A DNA stretch of 44,642 nt from a virus (IMGVR_UViG_3300021403_000022:1-44642), one strand, 5' to 3'; positions 12,990 to 20,357 are shown, counted from the first letter of the stretch. Numbers and translations are program-made. The notes: generated by a model from the letters alone, not told the origin.

Positions 12990-13181
12990 ATGGCATTCGC
13001 GCCTGTTCTGACCTCCGGCCGGGTCTTCCTGGCGGACGATCCAACGACACCCATCGACGCGCTCCACATCGCGATTGTGGGCGACGGCAAGATTCACGTC
13101 ACGACCGGTGAGCCCGACGCGCCGACGCTCACCGCATACGACCCGGCGGACATCGACCACATCGACTTCCAGACCGCCTAG
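12990..13181 (+). CDS. 63-residue beta-rich protein
   Basis: Short strands [20 protein letters not shown] and [20 protein letters not shown], ending in an acidic IDHIDFQTA. It has the look of a small virion decoration or fibre-associated protein but no family was recognised. It is probably translated from a leaderless mRNA. It is the last gene before the leader of the second collagen-like gene. Confidence 0.55.
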   Translation: MAFAPVLTSGRVFLADDPTTPIDALHIAIVGDGKIHVTTGEPDAPTLTAYDPADIDHIDFQTA

Positions 13182-13443
13182 CTCCTGTGGTGAGATAACT
13201 CCCCACCGCGCTGGGGATTCACGAGAAAGACTCCCGCGTTCGCTGACAGCGAGTAGGATCGGCAACGGCCGCGAGAGCACCGTGGCCGACTCTGAAGCTA
13301 ACCAGTTCCACTGTCTGTGTGACGGGGGCACCGAGTCGCTGCTCCCAGACAGGGGCACAAGCAGGAGGAGGGCAGACGGGAGAGGAATGAGGGCAGGACT
13401 TCAAGACGGTCCACGGGGGAAAACTTCAAACCGAAAGGTCAAG
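13179..13443 (+). promoter_or_regulatory. promoter and long leader of a collagen-like gene
   Basis: TAGCTCCTGTGGTGAGATAA followed by CT (13179-13200) matches the 17220 promoter over its first part and gives a -10 near 13195-13200. A CCCCA/TGGGG mini-hairpin follows (13201-13216), then a second possible -10, TAGGAT, near 13252. The remaining leader contains no gene with coding bias; an in-frame extension upstream of 13444 exists (from a GTG near 13280) but precedes the signal peptide and has poor codon use. Confidence 0.4.
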
Positions 13444-14205
13444 ATGAAGCTGAAGCACAATCTCAGGCTGCTGCTCGTAGGAGCGGTCAGCACAGGCGTG
13501 ATCGTGGCGGGTGCCACGGCCGCGAGCGCAGGTGCGCACGCGACCGCGCATCACAAGACTGTCTCGCACAGCAACCTTCGCGGGTTGCGCGGGTTCCCAG
13601 GCAAGATCGGCCCGATTGGACCTCCCGGTCCCGCAGGCCCAGTAGGTCCAGTAGGCCCGATGGGTCTGATGGGTCTGCCAGGTCCCGCTGGTCCCGCTGG
13701 TCCGGCCGGTCCGGCTGGTCCTGCTGGTCCGAAGGGTGACGCCGGTCCCGCCGGTCCCGCAGGTCCCGCTGGTCCGCAAGGCGCGACAGGTCCTGCCGGT
13801 CCGTCTGGTGCGAGTGATCACACGTCGCAGTTCGTCTTCAAGGGCGACATCAACACGCCGACTACGCAAGTGACGATGCTCGATGGCGTGAAGCTGAACG
13901 CCTCCTGTGACGCGCTTGGGCGTGTAACGCTGACGGCCGTGGCGCTGAACGTCGCTCCGGGCATCCTGACCGAGCGTGACGGCATCAACTTCGTCGTCAC
14001 ACCGCGATTCGGGACGGCGAACACCACCGCTGACATCCTGATCAACCCGCTCAGCCCGGCCAGCTCGCGTGCCGATGTGACAGTCCACTACCTGTCCAAC
14101 GCTGGACAGAACACCACCATCAACGTTGCAGCAGTCGATCTCGCCGATGGACCAAATGGCGAGGGCGAGGCTTGCGTCGTTTTCGGAACGGCAACCACGT
14201 TCTGA
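13444..14205 (+). CDS. secreted collagen-like protein
   Basis: 253 residues. Signal peptide at 1-29 ([20 protein letters not shown], then ASA). Then [20 protein letters not shown] opens an uninterrupted Gly-X-Y run at about 47-124, dominated by GPAGPAG triplets. The C-terminal 129 residues form a beta-rich globular domain ([20 protein letters not shown] ... [11 protein letters not shown]) with two cysteines, perhaps the trimerising head. AAAGG lies 6 nt before the ATG. The DNA of the collagen part is highly repetitive (GGTCCCGCT-type units), so repeat number may vary. Exported trimeric surface fibre is the likely nature; a role in adhesion or superinfection is unknown. Confidence 0.8.
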   Translation: MKLKHNLRLLLVGAVSTGVIVAGATAASAGAHATAHHKTVSHSNLRGLRGFPGKIGPIGPPGPAGPVGPVGPMGLMGLPGPAGPAGPAGPAGPAGPKGDAGPAGPAGPAGPQGATGPAGPSGASDHTSQFVFKGDINTPTTQVTMLDGVKLNASCDALGRVTLTAVALNVAPGILTERDGINFVVTPRFGTANTTADILINPLSPASSRADVTVHYLSNAGQNTTINVAAVDLADGPNGEGEACVVFGTATTF

Positions 14206-14220
14206 GCTAATCCCGCAGAT

Positions 14221-14254
14221 CCCCAGGACACGGTGGACCACCAACGTCCTGGGG
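14221..14254 (+). terminator. terminator hairpin after the collagen-like gene
   Basis: CCCCAGGAC (14221-14229) pairs perfectly with GTCCTGGGG (14246-14254), and GGTGG/CCACC inside extends the stem. It begins 16 nt after the stop codon. No T tract, but the long stem is terminator-like. Confidence 0.65.
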
Positions 14255-14267
14255 GTCGCGCGGGTAG

Positions 14268-14273
14268 TAGGTT
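14268..14273 (+). promoter_or_regulatory. -10 element for a leaderless transcript
   Basis: TAGGTT ends 7 nt before the ATG at 14281, immediately after the terminator hairpin, and there is no SD. A terminator followed at once by a start-proximal -10 box argues for a new transcription unit here. Confidence 0.45.
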
Positions 14274-14280
14274 TCGTTGG

Positions 14281-14562
14281 ATGCTTGACGTGGCTGAGCT
14301 GCCGCTGCCGGTGATCGCGAAGCTCGCGAACATGGAGCACCGAGCTGAGTGCGCCGAAGCCGCGCTCCAACGCGAACGTGACCGCGCCGCCGAGCTGCAC
14401 GGCGAGGTGACGTTGCTGCGCTCCATCGTCGGCGAGATGCAAACGCTCGCCGCCGAGCTTCAGGAACGCGCCGGGGATGTCGCCCTGGTCGCGAAGCAGG
14501 GCAGCGTGATCGTGCGCTCCGTCGCCGAGTACGAGGCCGCGTTCGGGCCGCACGTGACCTGA
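14281..14562 (+). CDS. 93-residue coiled-coil protein
   Basis: After a short N-terminus (LDVAELPLPVIAKLANMEH), residues 19-65 form a long coiled coil (AECAEAALQRERDRAAELHG, EVTLLRSIVGEMQTLAAELQ). The C-terminus is GSVIVRSVAEYEAAFGPHVT. First gene after the terminator and probably leaderless. Function unknown. Confidence 0.6.
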   Translation: MLDVAELPLPVIAKLANMEHRAECAEAALQRERDRAAELHGEVTLLRSIVGEMQTLAAELQERAGDVALVAKQGSVIVRSVAEYEAAFGPHVT

Positions 14563-14602
14563 GCTGGACGCTCGCGTCAACACCCAGGCTGCCGACGGGT
14601 CG

Positions 14603-14752
14603 ATGCTGTGGCGCGAGGCACGGCTGACGGTTGACGGACGGTGGGTCTGGCGGTGGGTCAGCGACTGGACCCCTCGACCTGAGCAACCGCCCACACCAAT
14701 CGCCCCAAGGCTCACGATTCGCGATACCTTCGCGATGGAGGACCGAGCATGA
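14603..14752 (+). CDS. 49-residue Trp-rich hypothetical protein
   Basis: Tryptophan and arginine in the first half (MLWREARLTVDGRWVWRWVS), a proline-rich middle and an acidic end. The TGA overlaps the next ATG as ATGA, supporting the frame. The same frame is open and coding-like back to 14558 (ELDARVNTQAADGS precedes the Met), so a CTG start at 14564 is possible. Function unknown. Confidence 0.5.
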   Translation: MLWREARLTVDGRWVWRWVSDWTPRPEQPPTPIAPRLTIRDTFAMEDRA

Positions 14753-14985
14753 GCCTGCGGCTGTTCTACTCCCCATACGACGAGATCGAAGACCGCCGCC
14801 GAGCGTGCTCCCAACGTGCGCAGCACCAATGCCGGTGCGGGTGTTGCGGACGGTTCGCGATCCAAACGGGGTTGCGTTACGGGGCGGTGTGCGACCACTG
14901 TGTTCGCGACACACGATCTGCGATACGTCGAAAAGTAGAGCAGGCCGAGAAGTGGTGGCAACTCGTTGCTGCGCACCCCCTGTGA
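14749..14985 (+). CDS. zinc-finger protein
   Basis: 78 residues. CRCGCC near 28-33 and CDHC near 48-51 make a compact multi-Cys zinc site within QCRCGCCGRFAIQTGLRYGA; the C-terminus is helical (RSAIRRKVEQAEKWWQLVAA). GGAGG is located about 9 nt upstream of the ATG. Unknown function; similar in style to the zinc ribbons at 4574-5754. Confidence 0.65.
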   Translation: MSLRLFYSPYDEIEDRRRACSQRAQHQCRCGCCGRFAIQTGLRYGAVCDHCVRDTRSAIRRKVEQAEKWWQLVAAHPL

Positions 14986-15007
14986 GCTACAGCGCCGCCT
15001 GTGGCGT

Positions 15008-15013
15008 TAGCAT
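15008..15013 (+). promoter_or_regulatory. putative -10 element TAGCAT
   Basis: Within CCTGTGGCGTTAGCATGGCG, which echoes the CCTGTGGTG and CCTGTCGTG contexts of the 13179 and 17220 promoters. Transcription would begin near 15020; an 11-codon frame from the ATG at 15023 to 15058 could be a tiny leader peptide before the gene at 15139. Confidence 0.35.
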
Positions 15014-15138
15014 GGCGCACAAATGCAGCCTGGCTTGGCAGCTCCGCGAGAGGAGTAGAGGGGACGGGACCGGTGCTGGAAAGGGGACTAGCGGTTGATC
15101 TACCGCGAGGTCATCCTGAGGAGTTCGCAGGCTTAGCG

Positions 15139-15381
15139 ATGACACCAGCGGAACAGATCCGTGTCCTCTTACAGCGCAAGAAGTCGCAGGGCATCACCGA
15201 CTGGTCGCGGGTGTGGCCGTGGGCTGTCGGCAGGGTCCGCTGGCCGCATGATCGCGACGAGCGGCACGAGTGGAAACGCACGATCCAATGGGCGGAGCCC
15301 GCGTACCACGCCGCCTACGAAGGCCGGTTGTGGGTGGTGGACATGAGCGCCCTGATCGTCGTTATCCCCATCACGATCTAG
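15139..15381 (+). CDS. 80-residue hypothetical protein
   Basis: Begins MTPAEQIRVLLQRKKSQGIT, then a Trp/Arg-rich middle (DWSRVWPWAVGRVRWPHDRD) and a hydrophobic C-terminus MSALIVVIPITI. In-frame codons continue upstream to 15001 but third-position bias drops there, so I place the start at 15139; a GTG at 15073 is the alternative. Function unknown. Confidence 0.5.
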   Translation: MTPAEQIRVLLQRKKSQGITDWSRVWPWAVGRVRWPHDRDERHEWKRTIQWAEPAYHAAYEGRLWVVDMSALIVVIPITI

Positions 15382-15396
15382 ACTCCGGTCGTGTGC

Positions 15397-15425
15397 TAGC
15401 CTCGGAGGTCAACCCGACCGAGGAG
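15397..15425 (+). promoter_or_regulatory. promoter plus CGACCGAGGAG cassette
   Basis: TCGTGTGCTAGCCT with -10 TAGCCT at 15397-15402, then CGACCGAGGAG at 15415-15425, 9 nt before the GTG at 15435. CTCGG next to the -10 can pair with CCGAG of the 11-mer, partly covering the SD. Confidence 0.7.
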
Positions 15426-15434
15426 AGACACATC

Positions 15435-15836
15435 GTGAGCCACGTCTATCACGAGGGTCTGGACGGCTACGACGCCCGGCAGATCCTTCACGACCACTGC
15501 CCTGAGTGCGAGGCGCGCGGCAAAGACCTGCCGATGGCGCTTGCGCACATGGACAACCAGCGCTTCCGCAAAGCGTGGCGACGGTCCTACGACTGGCTTG
15601 GGTCAAACGGCGACTACAACGCTGTGGGTCCTGTCAGCCACGCTGAGGTGGAGCTACTGAACGTCCTGTGGGGCGTCCAGGTGATCTTCGAGCGTCTCGG
15701 GATACCGCTCACCGGGGAGGTCCCCGCCATGACTGACGAGCTTCAACGCCAACGCGAGGAGTCGCTGCGTCTGACTACCGCGTCCACCGAGCAGGAGCAC
15801 TGGCGCAAGCACGACGAGGGCCGCACCGATGGCTGA
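15435..15836 (+). CDS. 133-residue hypothetical protein
   Basis: GTG start set by the cassette. CPEC near residue 20 within HDHCPECEARGKDL may bind zinc with nearby His. The middle is helical (HMDNQRFRKAWRRSYDWLGS; HAEVELLNVLWGVQVIFERL), and the tail is charged with QRQREESLRL. Overlaps the next gene by 8 nt (ATGGCTGA). Unknown function. Confidence 0.6.
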   Translation: MSHVYHEGLDGYDARQILHDHCPECEARGKDLPMALAHMDNQRFRKAWRRSYDWLGSNGDYNAVGPVSHAEVELLNVLWGVQVIFERLGIPLTGEVPAMTDELQRQREESLRLTTASTEQEHWRKHDEGRTDG

Positions 15837-16134
15837 GAGCATCCTGCGGATCATCGGGCTCACGACCGGCAAACCAACCCCGCTCGACGGCAAGTACGTC
15901 GTTGCCTACGACCCGTCCGGCCAACTGGTGTCGGGAATCGTGGTCACCGACGATCCCGCGCTCGCGTACCGAGCGCCCGCCGCGACACTGCTGGAACTGT
16001 GGCGTGCCGTTGACCCGAACGAGCCGGTCCGTTCCGACGGCAAGGCCAACCGGCCGCTGACAGCTTTCACCGTCCAAACGCTGCCCGCGCCCGGCGTGAT
16101 CGGCCCGGACAACGAGGAGCTGGATGTCGGATGA
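15829..16134 (+). CDS. 101-residue hypothetical protein
   Basis: Beta strands MAESILRIIGLTTGKPTPLD and GKYVVAYDPSGQLVSGIVVT, then a helix AYRAPAATLLELWRAVDP and a final strand TAFTVQTLPAPGVIGP. It looks like a compact alpha/beta fold. Translationally coupled on both sides (8-nt and 4-nt overlaps). No family recognised. Confidence 0.6.
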   Translation: MAESILRIIGLTTGKPTPLDGKYVVAYDPSGQLVSGIVVTDDPALAYRAPAATLLELWRAVDPNEPVRSDGKANRPLTAFTVQTLPAPGVIGPDNEELDVG

Positions 16135-16547
16135 GCAAGTACAGCCGCTGGAACCCAAACCGGGTTTACCTGGAGCACGGCCAGCCGACGATCTACAACA
16201 AGGTCGATAAGCCGATCAGAGTGTGGGAAGCCGAGCGGCAGTTCAAAAAGGCTGTCCACACGATGCACACGTGGGCGACACGATCCTTCCGGCTGTCAGC
16301 CGCCGCACCGGACCCCGAGATGCGCGACTACTACCTGCGGAACGTGGAGTGGGAGCTGGGCAACATCGCGGCGTGGCTCGATTCGATGCACGAAGTGCTC
16401 GCAGAGGCGCGCGGTAAACAGCGTGAGCAGGAGAAGATCGACAAGCTGCTCGCCCTCGCGGAACGCACAACGTTCCCTGAGGAGGCCGACACCGCCCGCC
16501 GGATGGCTGCCGAGCGCCAACGCGACCTGGATGGAAACGCAGCATGA
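16131..16547 (+). CDS. helical protein with a DUF2786-like segment
   Basis: 138 residues. The N-terminal 95 are helix-rich (VWEAERQFKKAVHTMHTWAT; DYYLRNVEWELGNIAAWLDS). Residues about 101-130, EKIDKLLALAERTTFPEEAD followed by TARRMAAERQ, match the KIxKLLALAExTxFPxEAxxA signature I know from DUF2786 proteins, though the usual following domain is missing. Function of that family is not established. Overlaps neighbours by ATGA on both sides. Confidence 0.6.
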   Translation: MSKYSRWNPNRVYLEHGQPTIYNKVDKPIRVWEAERQFKKAVHTMHTWATRSFRLSAAAPDPEMRDYYLRNVEWELGNIAAWLDSMHEVLAEARGKQREQEKIDKLLALAERTTFPEEADTARRMAAERQRDLDGNAA

Positions 16548-16870
16548 TCGGCTGGGCCATCGGCTGGCTGATGGGCGAACGCCGAGGCCGACGCGAAGCG
16601 CAACGCGAAGCGGACGAAGCGTTCCTCGAAGCACAAGCCGAACGTCAACGCCTGCGAGCACCCGAACCGGGACCGGACAACACCGTGCTGCTCCCACCGC
16701 CGTCCTACCTGGTTGGTCGTCGGCGGCAACGGGCCAGTTCGCTGCCGTGGAGCTTCTGGATCGTCGCGGTGATCCTGATAGTCCTCGCGATGACGGTCAA
16801 CGCCTGGATACTGCTGATCGGACTGTTGGTGTACGGCGCAATCAAGGCGTTCACGGCCGATCCGCGCTAA
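16544..16870 (+). CDS. membrane protein with charged N-terminal helix
   Basis: 108 residues. An amphipathic, Arg/Glu-rich helix (GERRGRREAQREADEAFLEA) and a Pro-rich linker lead to two closely spaced transmembrane helices near the C-terminus (FWIVAVILIVLAMTV and AWILLIGLLVYGAIKAF). Start by ATGA overlap. Predicted cytoplasmic membrane anchor for the N-terminal helix; role unknown. Confidence 0.6.
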   Translation: MIGWAIGWLMGERRGRREAQREADEAFLEAQAERQRLRAPEPGPDNTVLLPPPSYLVGRRRQRASSLPWSFWIVAVILIVLAMTVNAWILLIGLLVYGAIKAFTADPR

Positions 16871-16886
16871 CTTCGCGACGGAGACG

Positions 16887-16979
16887 TTGTATCGCTATGG
16901 CACGTTTATCCGGTTCATCGCCATCTTCGTGATGTACACCGTGGCGTTGCTCGTGATCAAAAGCTCGCTATTTGCGTAG
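16887..16979 (+). CDS. 30-residue hydrophobic micro-protein (TTG start)
   Basis: LYRYGTFIRFIAIFVMYTVA followed by LLVIKSSLFA is one transmembrane helix. The TTG at 16887 has GGAG a few nt upstream; no ATG in frame precedes it, and an internal ATG at 16932 would leave too little. The region is less GC-rich than its neighbours. Plausible small membrane protein, uncertain start. Confidence 0.4.
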   Translation: MYRYGTFIRFIAIFVMYTVALLVIKSSLFA

Positions 16980-17035
16980 GAAACGCACGACGGGAGCTAC
17001 CCGACCGTCCGCCGTCCTGGGAAACTACGGGTCTG

Positions 17036-17221
17036 ATGGACCCCGAGCACATCGACGTGATGCTCTGCGAAGGGATCGCGTTCGACACCATCGAGGACCG
17101 GATCGAGCAGGCGACGCTGGACCCGGACGCCAAGAGCCTCCTCTGGCTATATGCGTGGACAGGACTCGCTCGCGATGGTCAGCGGGACATAGTGCGCGGC
17201 ATGCTCGCCGACCTCGCCTAG
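17036..17221 (+). CDS. 61-residue acidic helical protein
   Basis: MDPEHIDVMLCEGIAFDTIE then DRIEQATLDPDAKSLLWLYA and a C-terminal helix. Rich in Asp, Glu, Ile and Leu. No SD is obvious. Its stop is immediately followed by the next promoter. Small acidic phage proteins of this type are often host-protein inhibitors or anti-defence factors, but nothing specific supports that here. Confidence 0.55.
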   Translation: MDPEHIDVMLCEGIAFDTIEDRIEQATLDPDAKSLLWLYAWTGLARDGQRDIVRGMLADLA

Positions 17222-17235
17222 CTCCTGTCGTGTGC

Positions 17236-17279
17236 TAGTATTTGGGGTGCGGTGATTACGCCGCGAACCGACCGAGGAG
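17236..17279 (+). promoter_or_regulatory. promoter plus CGACCGAGGAG cassette
   Basis: TAGCTCCTGTCGTGTGCTAG begins near 17219, with -10 TAGTAT at 17236-17241. A small GCGG/CCGC stem (17249-17264) lies between, and CGACCGAGGAG is at 17269-17279, 6 nt before the ATG at 17286. Confidence 0.7.
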
Positions 17280-17285
17280 CAAACG

Positions 17286-17492
17286 ATGACCCGCGAGCAG
17301 GACGCAACGATGGAACGGATCGCGGAGATGTTCGGCCGCGTGCACGTTCGCACCGGCTACACCGACCGCTATGTCGAGATGACCGTGCCGACCGGCGCGT
17401 GTTGGCGTGTGCTGGAGAACGGTGTCGCCCGCGAGGCCAAGCCTGACTTCTCCATCGACTGGCATCGGGAGATGTTCGATGCTCAAGCGTGA
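17286..17492 (+). CDS. 68-residue hypothetical protein
   Basis: Helical N-terminus (MTREQDATMERIAEMFGRVH) and beta middle (YVEMTVPTGACWRVLENGVA). Start set by the cassette. Overlaps the next gene by 14 nt. First gene of a coupled run to 19298. Function unknown. Confidence 0.6.
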   Translation: MTREQDATMERIAEMFGRVHVRTGYTDRYVEMTVPTGACWRVLENGVAREAKPDFSIDWHREMFDAQA

Positions 17493-17739
17493 CCCGACCG
17501 AGTGGACGGCGATCCACCCGCGCCAGTTCATCGACCGGCGGATGCGACTGACCCGCGAGTCCGGGATCGTCCGCCAAAGCGTCCGCGCGTTCCGAGGGCA
17601 GATCGTCCGACGCGGCGAAGACGGCCAAGCCGAGTACGACCACTGCGGCCACGCGCACAACAAACCGAAGGTCGCCCGGCAGTGCGCTGAGCGCGAAGCA
17701 CGCCGCCGCAACCGCGAACTCAAGAAAGCAACGACGTGA
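17479..17739 (+). CDS. basic DNA/RNA-binding-like protein, unknown
   Basis: 86 residues, about one third Arg/Lys/His. IHPRQFIDRRMRLTRESGIV is followed by YDHCGHAHNKPKVARQC, which places Cys and His as a possible zinc site, and a basic C-terminal helix (EREARRRNRELKKATT). Basic charge suggests nucleic acid binding; no fold recognised. GTGA overlap with the next gene. Confidence 0.6.
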   Translation: MLKRDPTEWTAIHPRQFIDRRMRLTRESGIVRQSVRAFRGQIVRRGEDGQAEYDHCGHAHNKPKVARQCAEREARRRNRELKKATT

Positions 17740-18323
17740 GCTTGGCCGAAACAGCCGAGCAGACGCTCGCGCCGCTGGAGAAATGGGCGCAACAGTGCCA
17801 CGCCGCAAGCGTCAAGCTGATGAACTCCGGCGAGTTCGGCACCTGTCGCGTAGCGCGCGGAGCTGCCGACGGGGTGATCGGACAGCACTCATGGCTGGTG
17901 CTGGGCAACGACTGCTACGCCAACGACGCGGTGATCATCGACCCGACAGCGTGGAGCTACGACGAGAGCGTGCAGGGCGTGTGGGTCGGGACCTACCGCG
18001 ACGGTCGCCACCGCCCGCACGGCAAAGGCTCGATCTGGAACTGGGGACGCCCCAACGCGCCAACCGGACCGGTGGTCGAGCTGACGCCACGCGAACCGTT
18101 CTCCCAGTCCGCGAGAGGTTTCTTGGACATCCTCGGACCGCTCGATGAGAACGGCTGGGTGATGCTCGCGCACGCGCCCGTGGAGGGGTGGCCTGCCAGC
18201 GAGATCATCGACGCGCTGTACAACACCCCGACGTTCACGGGTCGGGTGCCTATCGACATCGTGGGGATGGTCACCACGGTGAACCCTGGAGGGCTGTACC
18301 TCCCAACGACCGAGGAGACGTGA
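17736..18323 (+). CDS. possible papain-like-fold protein (Cys-His-Asp)
   Basis: 195 residues from the GTG overlapping the previous stop. In order it shows GTCRVARG (C37), GQHSWLVLGNDCY (H51) and AVIIDPTAWSY (D69), the Cys, His, Asp order and spacing style of transglutaminase/NlpC-like folds, in which the HSW and DPT motifs lie on adjacent strands. The C-terminal half (LTPREPFSQSARGFLDILGP onward) is unfamiliar. It may be a peptidase, amidase or an inactive relative; substrate unknown. The gene at 27800 shows a similar trio. Coupled with the next gene, whose start has the 11-mer SD inside this gene's 3' end. Confidence 0.6.
   Translation: MSLAETAEQTLAPLEKWAQQCHAASVKLMNSGEFGTCRVARGAADGVIGQHSWLVLGNDCYANDAVIIDPTAWSYDESVQGVWVGTYRDGRHRPHGKGSIWNWGRPNAPTGPVVELTPREPFSQSARGFLDILGPLDENGWVMLAHAPVEGWPASEIIDALYNTPTFTGRVPIDIVGMVTTVNPGGLYLPTTEET
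18307..18317 (+). promoter_or_regulatory. CGACCGAGGAG ribosome-binding site without promoter
   Basis: The identical 11-mer occurs inside the end of the preceding gene, 5 nt before the ATG at 18323. No -10 of the recurrent type precedes it, so here it serves translation only, within an operon. Confidence 0.7.
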
Positions 18324-18673
18324 TGGCTGAGTTTTCCTACGAGCACCCACCGACCGCACCGTTCGACGGTCAACCGGTGTTCTTTCGCCGCGAGTGGGGT
18401 GGCAACCCGCAGGAACCGTATATGCGGGACGGGATGGTGTACATCTCAATGGAACCCGCCGAGGTCATCACGATCTACGGGTACAGCTTCGCGCTGACAG
18501 GCGAGGACGCAACGACCGCCAAGTACGCCTGGGAAGCGCGGCGGAGCTTCTGCGCATGGTGCTACAGCGTGATGGAACCGCGTGGCGAACCGGGGTTTGT
18601 GCCGCTCGCCGACGTGCAGGAAATCACTCGTGAGGAGTTTGAGCAGGCCGCAGCCGCAAGGTGGAACCAATGA
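18323..18673 (+). CDS. 116-residue hypothetical protein
   Basis: Beta-rich, with DGQPVFFRREWGGNPQEPYM, MVYISMEPAEVITIYGYSFA and a CAWC motif (residue about 74) before EPGFVPLADVQEITREEFEQ. The CAWC pair alone does not define a zinc site. Start confirmed by the strong SD and the TGATG overlap. Function unknown. Confidence 0.65.
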   Translation: MAEFSYEHPPTAPFDGQPVFFRREWGGNPQEPYMRDGMVYISMEPAEVITIYGYSFALTGEDATTAKYAWEARRSFCAWCYSVMEPRGEPGFVPLADVQEITREEFEQAAAARWNQ

Positions 18674-18924
18674 GCAAGCTCAAGGTGTACGGCTACGCCG
18701 GTTTCGTGACCGGCGACTCGGGACGACGGTCACAGCGTGTGATCGTCGCGGCCCGCTCGCTCGCGGAAGCGCGACGGATCATCGACGCCACGCCGCGCAT
18801 AGGGTGGCCCGGCCGCGACTACATCGGTGAGACACGCAACATGGAGGAGCTGGCGCTTGCGACAACCCCCGGTGACGTGTACGCCAAACCGCTCGACACG
18901 CGAGAGAACTGGGTGAAGCTATGA
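18670..18924 (+). CDS. 84-residue hypothetical protein
   Basis: Starts with MSKLKVYGYAGFVTGDSGRR, then RVIVAARSLAEARRIIDATP, a beta-alpha pattern seen in small phage regulators and inhibitors, and ends in a charged tail. ATGA overlaps on both sides. No family recognised. Confidence 0.6.
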   Translation: MSKLKVYGYAGFVTGDSGRRSQRVIVAARSLAEARRIIDATPRIGWPGRDYIGETRNMEELALATTPGDVYAKPLDTRENWVKL

Positions 18925-19298
18925 ACGAGCACTACGAGCTGTCTCGCGTTCCGATCACCGCCGAACGGTGGGAGAAGGTGTACGGCTGGAAACCCAAGGA
19001 CGCCGCCGCGATGGACGGCAACGGAACCGAGGTGCGACTGCACCACGTCGATGCTGATGGCACCAAACGTGATTTAGCGCCGGGGTACGACGGATCGTTT
19101 GAGTACGGCTACGGCGGCTCAGGACCGCACGAGAGCGCACGCGCCATCGTCAAGGACATCCAGGGCACCGACCCGTACCTGTCGCCGCAGGATCTGCGAG
19201 AGGCCGTCCCAGAGGTGTTCGATGACGTGCACGACGCCAAGCAGGTGATCGTCTACCTCACCGACGTGCGGATGCGGCTGGGTCTAGACCCCGAATGA
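18921..19298 (+). CDS. 125-residue hypothetical protein, end of operon
   Basis: ERWEKVYGWKPKDAAAMDGN, a Gly/Tyr-rich loop (GYDGSFEYGYGGSGPHESAR) and a C-terminal helix with QVIVYLTDVRMRLGLDPE. The stop codon touches the terminator hairpin, so it closes the operon that began at 17286. Function unknown. Confidence 0.6.
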   Translation: MNEHYELSRVPITAERWEKVYGWKPKDAAAMDGNGTEVRLHHVDADGTKRDLAPGYDGSFEYGYGGSGPHESARAIVKDIQGTDPYLSPQDLREAVPEVFDDVHDAKQVIVYLTDVRMRLGLDPE

Positions 19299-19321
19299 AA
19301 TGGGACATGTGTGTCCCATTT
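19298..19321 (+). terminator. intrinsic terminator, 10-bp perfect stem
   Basis: AAATGGGACA (19298-19307) pairs perfectly with TGTCCCATTT (19312-19321) around a TGTG loop. It is the most classical terminator in the window: short loop, perfect stem, T residues at the end, directly at a stop codon. Confidence 0.75.
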
Positions 19322-19378
19322 GCCTCACCGTGCCGTGAAGCTCTGCGACGAGAATGATCGGGTAGCGCACGTCTGGCG

Positions 19379-19412
19379 CTATACTCGCGCCCAGTGCAAT
19401 CCCGACCCGAGG
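19379..19412 (+). promoter_or_regulatory. promoter with near-consensus -10
   Basis: GGCGCTATACT gives a TATACT -10 at about 19380-19385. An SD, GAGGAAGG, within CCCGACCCGAGGAAGGTCCC is located a few nt before the ATG at 19421; this is a variant of the recurrent 11-mer. It follows the terminator and starts the unit of two winged-helix-like genes. Confidence 0.6.
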
Positions 19413-19420
19413 AAGGTCCC

Positions 19421-19891
19421 ATGTCCGAAACTGAGAACGGCACCGCTCCGCTGCCGGAAGCGGAGCCGATCATCGCGCAGTTACGCGCACTGGTCGAAAC
19501 CCGCCAGGGCGCGCTCGCGGAACACGACCGGTTGCGTGCGCAGATCGTCAACGAGCTGCGGACCTACGAGAAAGCGCTTCAAGCGCTCCAAGGCGAACCG
19601 CGTAAAGCTGGTCGCCCGAAAAGCCCGTCGCGCACAGCCCCGGCGAAGCTCAGCGAAGAACGAATCAGCGAGATCGAGGCGGTCGTTCGCGAGTACGCCA
19701 TCGACCACGAGGAGTTCCGCCAGGTTGACCTGCGCTCCGCGTACGGCAAGCTGCCAAGCGGCGGAACGCTCACCTCGGGGATCAGCGCAATCGCGTTCGA
19801 GGAGCTGCGCCAACGCAACGTGATCAGAGTCGCGAGGCAGGACGGCAACTCGAAGTTCTACCGCCTGACTCGTGAAGCCCTGAACGCATGA
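19421..19891 (+). CDS. coiled-coil plus winged-helix-like protein, putative regulator
   Basis: 156 residues. Residues about 15-62 form a coiled coil (IIAQLRALVETRQGALAEHD, RLRAQIVNELRTYEKALQAL). A Pro/Lys/Arg linker follows, and residues about 80-156 resemble a winged helix: ISEIEAVVREYAIDHEEFRQ, VDLRSAYGKLPSG, IAFEELRQRNVIRVARQDGN, FYRLTREALNA, with helices then the wing. Likely binds DNA as a dimer. Placed behind its own promoter and terminator and coupled to another winged-helix candidate, it may control phage transcription. Confidence 0.6.
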   Translation: MSETENGTAPLPEAEPIIAQLRALVETRQGALAEHDRLRAQIVNELRTYEKALQALQGEPRKAGRPKSPSRTAPAKLSEERISEIEAVVREYAIDHEEFRQVDLRSAYGKLPSGGTLTSGISAIAFEELRQRNVIRVARQDGNSKFYRLTREALNA

Positions 19892-20355
19892 GCAGCTCAA
19901 AGAATGGGCGTGTTGACGCGACCCTGTTCGGGATCTCCGACGCCGAGATTCTCGGGATCGTGGACGACCTTGCTGACGAGAACGGGTGGACCGCAACACA
20001 CGCCGTGCGTCTCCAGCTTGGGGAGAACGTGACCGACACCGACAAACGATCCGGGATCGGGATTCGCCTCGCGTGGCTGCGCCGGTACGGGTGGTTGGAG
20101 AAGGGTGAGCGGGAGAAGATCGAGCAGTCCGACGGCGCGTGGGTGTGGACCACACGGTGGCGGTTGACGGCGATGGGTCACGCGCTGTTGGACAACCCGA
20201 GCCTCAGCAAGGCTGTCGAGAGCGCACTCAGCAAACTGAACCCGGCGCAGCGTTTGAAGCTGACCCGTGAGATGGGCGAGGCCGGGCACGGCACCGTCCC
20301 GGAAATCCGCTCGGCGCTGCGCAGACAGTGGCAACGCTCGATGCGCGGCTACTGA
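19888..20355 (+). CDS. second winged-helix-like protein
   Basis: 155 residues, ATGA-coupled to the previous gene. ISDAEILGIVDDLADENGWT, THAVRLQLGENVTDTDKRSG, IGIRLAWLRRYGWLEK and WTTRWRLTAMGHALLD read like a replication-terminator or MarR-type winged helix (helix, helix, recognition helix, wing ending in the RWRLTxxG motif). The C-terminal helix region (LSKLNPAQRLKLTREMGEAG) may mediate association. Regulator or replication accessory; not certain. Confidence 0.6.
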   Translation: MSSSKNGRVDATLFGISDAEILGIVDDLADENGWTATHAVRLQLGENVTDTDKRSGIGIRLAWLRRYGWLEKGEREKIEQSDGAWVWTTRWRLTAMGHALLDNPSLSKAVESALSKLNPAQRLKLTREMGEAGHGTVPEIRSALRRQWQRSMRGY

Positions 20356-20357
20356 CG

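Noticed and set aside
13582-13815. GGTCCCGCT tandem units as a mobile repeat
   Set aside because: They encode collagen triplets in frame; no target duplication or inverted ends.
13426-14976. A 516-codon minus-strand open frame across the second collagen-like gene
   Set aside because: Its product is a low-complexity Arg/Thr/Gly repeat mirrored from Gly-X-Y codons, and it crosses a terminator hairpin and several well-supported + strand genes.
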